DNA from: an uncultured Microbacteriaceae bacterium
GTDB lineage: Bacteria; Actinomycetota; Actinomycetes; Actinomycetales; Microbacteriaceae
Direction: 5' to 3'
Assembly: GCA_946481135.1 (NCBI GenBank)
Contig: CAMLMQ010000124.1
Coordinates: 1 to 8,745 of the forward strand
DNA length: 8,745 nucleotides
In this document: in pieces, positions 5,174-8,745 of the stretch
How the letters are laid out: the number at the start of each line of letters is the position of its first letter
Position numbering within the stretch: the stretch's first letter is position 1
Notes under the pieces: model-generated
What the model saw: only the letters and a program-made list of their open reading frames with translations
Databases searched by the model: none
Told to the model about the DNA's origin: nothing
Position numbers and translations under genes: made by a program

Positions 5174-5222
5174 CCACTGAGCGGAGTGGCCCGAGCGCGC
5201 GCCGCGCGCGACTCCCTAGGGT
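5174..5222 (+). promoter_or_regulatory. MFS gene promoter, leaderless type, with a nearby dyad
   Basis: TAGGGT (5217-5222), inside CCCTAGGGT, stands six bases before the GTG start at 5229. This is the spacing of a leaderless actinobacterial promoter and the same core as before the gene at 4231. No good -35 is visible. An imperfect operator candidate, CCACT-gagcgg-AGTGG (5174-5189), lies about 30 bases upstream of the -10. The GGAGG at 5224-5228 touches the GTG and is too close to act as a normal ribosome site. Confidence 0.45.
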
Positions 5223-5228
5223 CGGAGG

Positions 5229-6413
5229 GTGTCCGAGCCGCCCGCCGACGAGCGCCCCGAACCGGTCGGGCTGCGACTGGCCCTGCTGAGCCTCGGCACG
5301 TTCCTCGTCGGCACCAACAGCTTCGTCGTCGCGGGGCTCCTGCCCGACATCGCCGAAGGGCTGCGCACGACACCCAACGGCGTGGGGCTCTCCATCTCGG
5401 TGTACGCGGCCGTCGTCGCCGTTCTCGCGCCGACCGTCGCGACCCTCCTCGCGCGCGTGCCGCGGGGTCCGCTCATCGCGGCGGGGCTCGTCGTGATGGC
5501 GGTCGGCTGCCTGATCACCGCGGTCGCCCCCGATCTGGCGGTCTTCGTGATCGGGCGTGCGATCGCCGGGGCGGGGGGCGCGGCGATCGTGCCGACGGGG
5601 ATCGCGGCGGCGGCCGCGATGGTGCCGGTCGCCCGCCGCGCCCGCGCCATCTCGATGGTCACCCTCGGCTTCACGCTCTCGACGGCGATCGGGTCGCCGC
5701 TCGGCACGGCCGTCGCCCAGCTCGGCGGATGGCGGCTGCCCCTCGCCGCTGTGGCGGTGCTCGCGGCGGCGTCCGCCGTCGTCGTGCTGCTGTTCGTGCG
5801 GCGCGTGCCGCTCGCCCCGCCGATGACGCTCGCGCAGCGCGCGTCCGTGCTGCGCAACCCGCGCATCCTCAGCTCACTCGGCAGCACGGTCTTCACGATC
5901 GCCGCCTTCAACGTCGCCTATATCTACAGCTCGACGTACACGGTCGGGGCGACGGGGGGCTCGGGCACGCTGCTGGCCGGCCTGCTGCTGCTCTACGGGC
6001 TCGGAGGCGCGGTCGGCAACCAGCTGTCGGGTCGTCTCACCGACCGTTCCGGCAATCGTCTCGTCGGCAGCGCGCTCATGGCGGTGCACGTCGTGGCCCT
6101 CACGATCATCCCGTTCGTCGCCGCATCGTACGCGGCCCTGGCGGTGGTCTTCCTCATCTGGGGGGTCGCGGCCTTCGGCACCGGCGTCGCCGTGCAGGAC
6201 CGCCTGGCCGAGATCGACCCCGCGCGTGCCGCGGTGTCGATCTCGTGGTACGCGACCGCGGTGTACGTCGGCATCGCCGTCGCCCCCGCGATCGGCGGCG
6301 CGGCCCTCACCGGCTGGGGTGCCGCGCAGGTGCCGCATGCGGCCGCCCTCGCCGTGCTCGTCGCCGCCGTGCTGTTCCAACTCGGCTTCGTGCGCCGCCG
6401 CCCCGTACCCTGA
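5229..6413 (+). CDS. DHA1-type major facilitator superfamily exporter
   Basis: This is a 394-residue transporter with about 12 hydrophobic segments, the normal size for drug:proton antiporter-1 proteins. Visible family motifs are GRAIAGAGGAAIVPTGIAAA (109-128, motif B region, Arg110), a motif-C-like GFTLSTAIGSPLG followed by GGWR (147-169), and a motif-A-like loop GRLTDRSGNR (268-277) in the second half. The N-terminal motif A (about 70-82, LLARVPRG) has lost its Asp and Gly residues and is degenerate. Such proteins export small molecules such as drugs, sugars, arabinose-like compounds or purines in exchange for protons; the substrate cannot be named. The start is GTG at 5229, supported by the TAGGGT box just upstream; an earlier start would run into the promoter. 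The 59-aa gene follows five bases after the stop, so the run is probably co-transcribed. Confidence 0.93.
   Translation: MSEPPADERPEPVGLRLALLSLGTFLVGTNSFVVAGLLPDIAEGLRTTPNGVGLSISVYAAVVAVLAPTVATLLARVPRGPLIAAGLVVMAVGCLITAVAPDLAVFVIGRAIAGAGGAAIVPTGIAAAAAMVPVARRARAISMVTLGFTLSTAIGSPLGTAVAQLGGWRLPLAAVAVLAAASAVVVLLFVRRVPLAPPMTLAQRASVLRNPRILSSLGSTVFTIAAFNVAYIYSSTYTVGATGGSGTLLAGLLLLYGLGGAVGNQLSGRLTDRSGNRLVGSALMAVHVVALTIIPFVAASYAALAVVFLIWGVAAFGTGVAVQDRLAEIDPARAAVSISWYATAVYVGIAVAPAIGGAALTGWGAAQVPHAAALAVLVAAVLFQLGFVRRRPVP
6406..6411 (+). promoter_or_regulatory. possible internal leaderless promoter of the 59-aa gene
   Basis: TACCCT fits TANNNT and ends seven bases before the ATG at 6419. It overlaps the last two codons and first stop base of the MFS gene. 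No -35 is apparent. The spacing equals that of the boxes at 4218 and 5217. It may be coincidental, because translational coupling to the MFS gene would also suffice. Confidence 0.3.
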
Positions 6414-6418
6414 AGGGC

Positions 6419-6598
6419 ATGAACCGCACCGTCGTCACGATCCTGCTCGCTGCGGCCGCCCTCGTGATCGCGTGGCTCGTGGTCAGCATCCTGCTGTCGT
6501 TCCTCGCGCTCGTCGTGCGCATCATCCTCGTGGTGGTGGTCGCGGTGCTCGTGTTCTTCGCGCTCCGCGCGCTCTTCGCGCGCTCCGACCGGAGCTGA
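6419..6598 (+). CDS. 59-aa hydrophobic membrane peptide
   Basis: The frame runs from ATG (6419-6421) to TGA (6596-6598). The 59 residues are almost entirely hydrophobic, with an Arg at residue 34 dividing two possible helices (about 5-31 and 35-52). The end is basic (ALRALFARSDRS), predicting a hairpin with the C-terminus inside. It sits five bases after the MFS stop and two bases before the next ATG, so all three genes look like one operon. GAAGGG lies one base before the ATG, too close for an ordinary ribosome site, so coupling or a leaderless start is likely. No family recognised. Confidence 0.7.
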   Translation: MNRTVVTILLAAAALVIAWLVVSILLSFLALVVRIILVVVVAVLVFFALRALFARSDRS

Positions 6599-6600
6599 CG

Positions 6601-8202
6601 ATGCTCGCGGAGCGGCTGCGACGGCTCGCGCCGAGCCGCCTCTCCGCGCCGCGACGCGCGTGGGTGTTCACCTGCTGGGCGTTCACCGCCGCCGTCGCCG
6701 TCGTCGTCCTCGTGCCCGGTCTGACCGACGGGTTGAGCGTCTCCGCCCCGGGTGAGGTCGCGGGGACGCTGCCGTTGCGCGTGCTCCTCACGGTCGCCGG
6801 CGGGGTCGCGGCGGGCGCCTTCGTCGTCGCGTCGCTGCTGCGCACCGAGCCGGCATCCCGGCGATGGATGTCGACCGGCGGCGGCGTCGTCGGCGCCGGC
6901 GTGTTCCCCGTCGTCGCCCTCGCGGCCGAGCGTCACCTGCTCGCGGCGGCGGCGGCGCTCGTCCTGCTCACGGTGGCCGTCGTCGCCGCGCGACGTGCCG
7001 GCGCGGCCCGTGCGGGACTGCTCGTCGCGGGGGTCTGGCTCGTGCTCGCCGCGGCGCAGTTCGCGTCGGATGCCGACGGCGGCTGGACCTGGATCGCACT
7101 CGTCGGCCTCGCCGCCGCGTTCGCCGCGTTCGGGGCGTACTACGGGGTGGCACGCGCCGCGGAGTCGCGCACCGCGGTGCTCCGCCCGCTCTTCCGCGAT
7201 GGGATGCCTCTCGGTGCGGTGCTCGGCGTCGTGGGACTCGTCGTCGTGCTGACCGCGCTGCGCCTCACGGCGGCGCGAGAACTCTTCCCGGCCCCCGACC
7301 CGGAGCTCTGGACTCCGCTCGCCGAGGCGCCGCTGTCGTGGGCGCACGCGGGGGTCGTCGCGGCCCTCGTGGTCGTCGTCGCCGTGCGCTCGGTGCGGCG
7401 ACCCCTGCGGCGTTCCCGGGCGCGCGGGACGACCGCCGCCCTCGCCGTGGCGGGCAACGCCGACCTCGTGCTGTCGGCCCTCGTGCTCGTCGTCGGGCTG
7501 CTCGCCGCGACCGTCGCCGTCGAGGTGCCGCTGCCCGCGGTGCCGGCCGTCGCGGTCGCGCTGTTGACGTTCCTCGGCGTCGCGGGGATCACCGCGGTCG
7601 CCCTCCTCCCGCCGTTCCACGGCACCACGGCGCGGGCCCTCGCGGTCGTGACGGGTGCCTTCCTGCTCCCGCTCACGCTGCACGGCCTCCTGTCGCAGCT
7701 CGGCGTGCTCCCCGTCGCGCTCATCGGGTCGCCCGCCTCCCCGGTGCAGATCGCGCTGCTGCTGCTCGCGGCATCCGTCGTGGCGGCCCTCACGCCCCCC
7801 GTGCGTCGCGCCGTCGGGGCGGCACTCGTCGTGCGTCTCGCGGTCGTGCCGTTCGTCGCCGTGCACGCCGGCTGGCTCCTGCCCGCGGCGTGGTCCGACC
7901 TCGGCCGCATCGTGCTCGTGGTGGGCGTGCTGCTCGCCCTGCTCGTGCTGATGCCGCGCCCCGACCCCGACCCTCGGGCGCACGCGGCGACGGTGCTGTC
8001 GGCGTCGGCGGCGCAGCTGTTCGCGCTCGTCGTGTTCGTGCTCGCGCTGCCGAGCTTCGTCGACGACGCGTCGTTCGTCGTGCTCGGGCTGTTCTGGCTC
8101 TCGGTGGCGGTGATCGCGGCGCTCGTGGTGCGCACGCAGCCGGGCTCGGACGACGTCGCGGCTCGGCCGGTCGGCTCGAGCTCGGCGAGCAGTTCGGCGT
8201 AG
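6601..8202 (+). CDS. 533-aa polytopic membrane protein of unknown function
   Basis: Starting at ATG 6601, with GGAG six bases upstream inside the previous stop region, the product has 533 residues and about 14-16 hydrophobic segments from residue 20 to about 510. The loops are short and Arg-rich, for example VRSVRRPLRRSRARG (262-276), MPRPDPDPRAH (451-461) and RDGMPLG (199-205). There is no large soluble domain, no signature of transporters I know, and no clustered catalytic residues. The frame is open further upstream but overlaps the MFS and 59-aa genes, so this start is firm. The last segment ends at about residue 510 (LVVRTQPG). The remaining 20 residues (DDVAARPVG then a Ser/Ala run) lie opposite a minus-strand gene and look like antisense read-through rather than native sequence; the stop is TAG at 8200-8202. 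The original C-terminus may have been lost. A flippase- or O-antigen-type role is conceivable but not shown. Confidence 0.8.
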   Translation: MLAERLRRLAPSRLSAPRRAWVFTCWAFTAAVAVVVLVPGLTDGLSVSAPGEVAGTLPLRVLLTVAGGVAAGAFVVASLLRTEPASRRWMSTGGGVVGAGVFPVVALAAERHLLAAAAALVLLTVAVVAARRAGAARAGLLVAGVWLVLAAAQFASDADGGWTWIALVGLAAAFAAFGAYYGVARAAESRTAVLRPLFRDGMPLGAVLGVVGLVVVLTALRLTAARELFPAPDPELWTPLAEAPLSWAHAGVVAALVVVVAVRSVRRPLRRSRARGTTAALAVAGNADLVLSALVLVVGLLAATVAVEVPLPAVPAVAVALLTFLGVAGITAVALLPPFHGTTARALAVVTGAFLLPLTLHGLLSQLGVLPVALIGSPASPVQIALLLLAASVVAALTPPVRRAVGAALVVRLAVVPFVAVHAGWLLPAAWSDLGRIVLVVGVLLALLVLMPRPDPDPRAHAATVLSASAAQLFALVVFVLALPSFVDDASFVVLGLFWLSVAVIAALVVRTQPGSDDVAARPVGSSSASSSA

Positions 8203-8745
8203 GACTCGGCGAAGGCGCGGAACTCGCCCTCGGTGGGGCCGGCGCCGTCGCTGTTGAGGGTGAGCCGCAGCACGAGGTTGCCGCGCTGCAGGTCGACCCC
8301 GTAGTAGCGTCCGACGCCGCCGCTCTCGACCCAGCCGTACGCCGCGACGGCGTCGGGCAGGTCGAACGCGGGGGCGGGGGTGACGGTCGCCGACCAGCCC
8401 GATCCGGGCAGGGCGTAGGTCGTGCATCCCGCGACGGCGCTCTGCACGCCCGCGAGGTAGGCGGTCGCGGCCGCCGAGTCGTCGAAGACGCGCACCCCCT
8501 CGGTGAGCCAGTAACGTTCCTCGCCGTCATGGTGCCACGACGGGTAGTGCACCCGGTCGTCGGCGGCCGGTGCCTCGGGCGTGCCGACCGTGTCGCCGAG
8601 GGGGGGCGGCCCCGTAGGCGAAGAGGCACTCCTCGGGTGAGCCGCCGAGATCGTCCCACGCCTCGCCGAGCAGGTCGGCCTCCTCTCCGGCGTAGCCGCT
8701 GTATGTCCGGCCGTCGGCCCGGGTCAGTCCGATCGCGCGGTAGGC
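8160..8745 (-). pseudogene. frameshifted minus-strand gene, probable secreted or sensor-like protein (partial, both ends unclear)
   Basis: Two adjacent minus-strand frames together read as one protein. From the right edge the first frame gives AYRAIGLTRADGRTYSGYAG, then WDDLGGSPEECLFAYGAAP. It then fails at seven C on this strand (plus-strand G run 8600-8606) and stops at 8527. The second frame resumes with LGDTVGTPEAP, VHYPSWHHDGEERYW, AVAGCTTYALPG, YGWVESGGVGRYYGVDLQRG and FAESYAELLAELEPTG (about 8166). Removing one base of the run would fuse the two cleanly. GTG 8550-8552 could start the second part alone but has no ribosome site. Two Cys (EECL and GCTT) and a mixed beta pattern resemble actinobacterial extracellular PknH-type sensor domains; that is only resemblance. 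No stop follows the end of the domain: the frame stays open to 7140 across the antisense of the 533-aa gene. It is a disabled gene, a slippage switch or a sequence error. Confidence 0.65.

Noticed and set aside
3796..5373. A 525-codon minus-strand open frame across padR, the zinc-ribbon gene and rpsO
   Set aside because: It runs antisense to the certain gene rpsO and crosses its promoter and terminator, and its product is Arg-rich low complexity.
6307..8427. A 706-codon minus-strand open frame
   Set aside because: Its product is dominated by Arg, His, Glu and Asp in repetitive runs and it lies wholly opposite membrane-protein genes. It is a GC-driven shadow.
7140..8552. A 470-codon minus-strand open frame taken as one whole protein
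   Set aside because: Only the first ~129 codons (to about 8166) look like protein. The rest is Thr/Ser/Arg-rich low-complexity text lying antisense to the 533-aa membrane gene, typical of a high-GC shadow frame.

Overview
The window is GC-rich DNA with actinobacterial gene content: a MarP-type membrane serine protease, a PadR regulator with a Gly/Pro-rich N-terminus, a ribosomal protein S15 gene, and several start codons placed 6-7 bases after a TANNNT box. This fits an actinomycete, plausibly Microbacteriaceae. The family placement is inference; no 16S or other phylogenetic marker apart from rpsO is present.

Left part (1-3340), mostly minus strand. The 3' end of a plus-strand gene (3-161) converges on a DUF3137-like membrane protein (148-1239, minus). 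An intergenic stretch (1240-1458) holds a nested set of inverted and direct repeats. Then come a 38-residue single-span membrane protein (1459-1575, minus), the MarP-like protease (1679-2869, minus; triad His/Asp/Ser and the cysteine pair all visible), a block of three 14-bp tandem repeats (2930-2971), and an unrecognised 114-aa protein (2996-3340, minus).

Middle part (3341-5228). A divergent intergenic region carries a clear sigma70-type promoter with a palindrome between its -35 and -10 boxes. It is followed by a duplicated leader with two tiny ORFs, and then a PadR-family regulator gene (3570-4157). Next are a zinc-ribbon membrane protein on an apparently leaderless transcript (4231-4734) and rpsO (4834-5103) with its own promoter, a palindromic leader and a strong UUCG-loop terminator. 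pnp does not follow rpsO.

Right part (5229-8745). A plus-strand run encodes a DHA1-type MFS exporter (5229-6413), a 59-aa membrane peptide (6419-6598) and a 533-aa polytopic membrane protein of unknown function (6601-8202). A minus-strand gene enters from the right edge. It is broken by a one-base shift at a run of seven G (8600-8606). Its frame and that of the 533-aa protein run into each other near 8145-8166 with no stop codon in between.

I see no CRISPR array, tRNA, rRNA, intact insertion sequence or defence cassette. The most unusual items are the frameshifted, stop-less convergent pair at the right end, the PadR promoter/operator with its duplicated mini-ORF leader, and the repeat cluster at 1294-1373. 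None of these by itself shows a new biological system.
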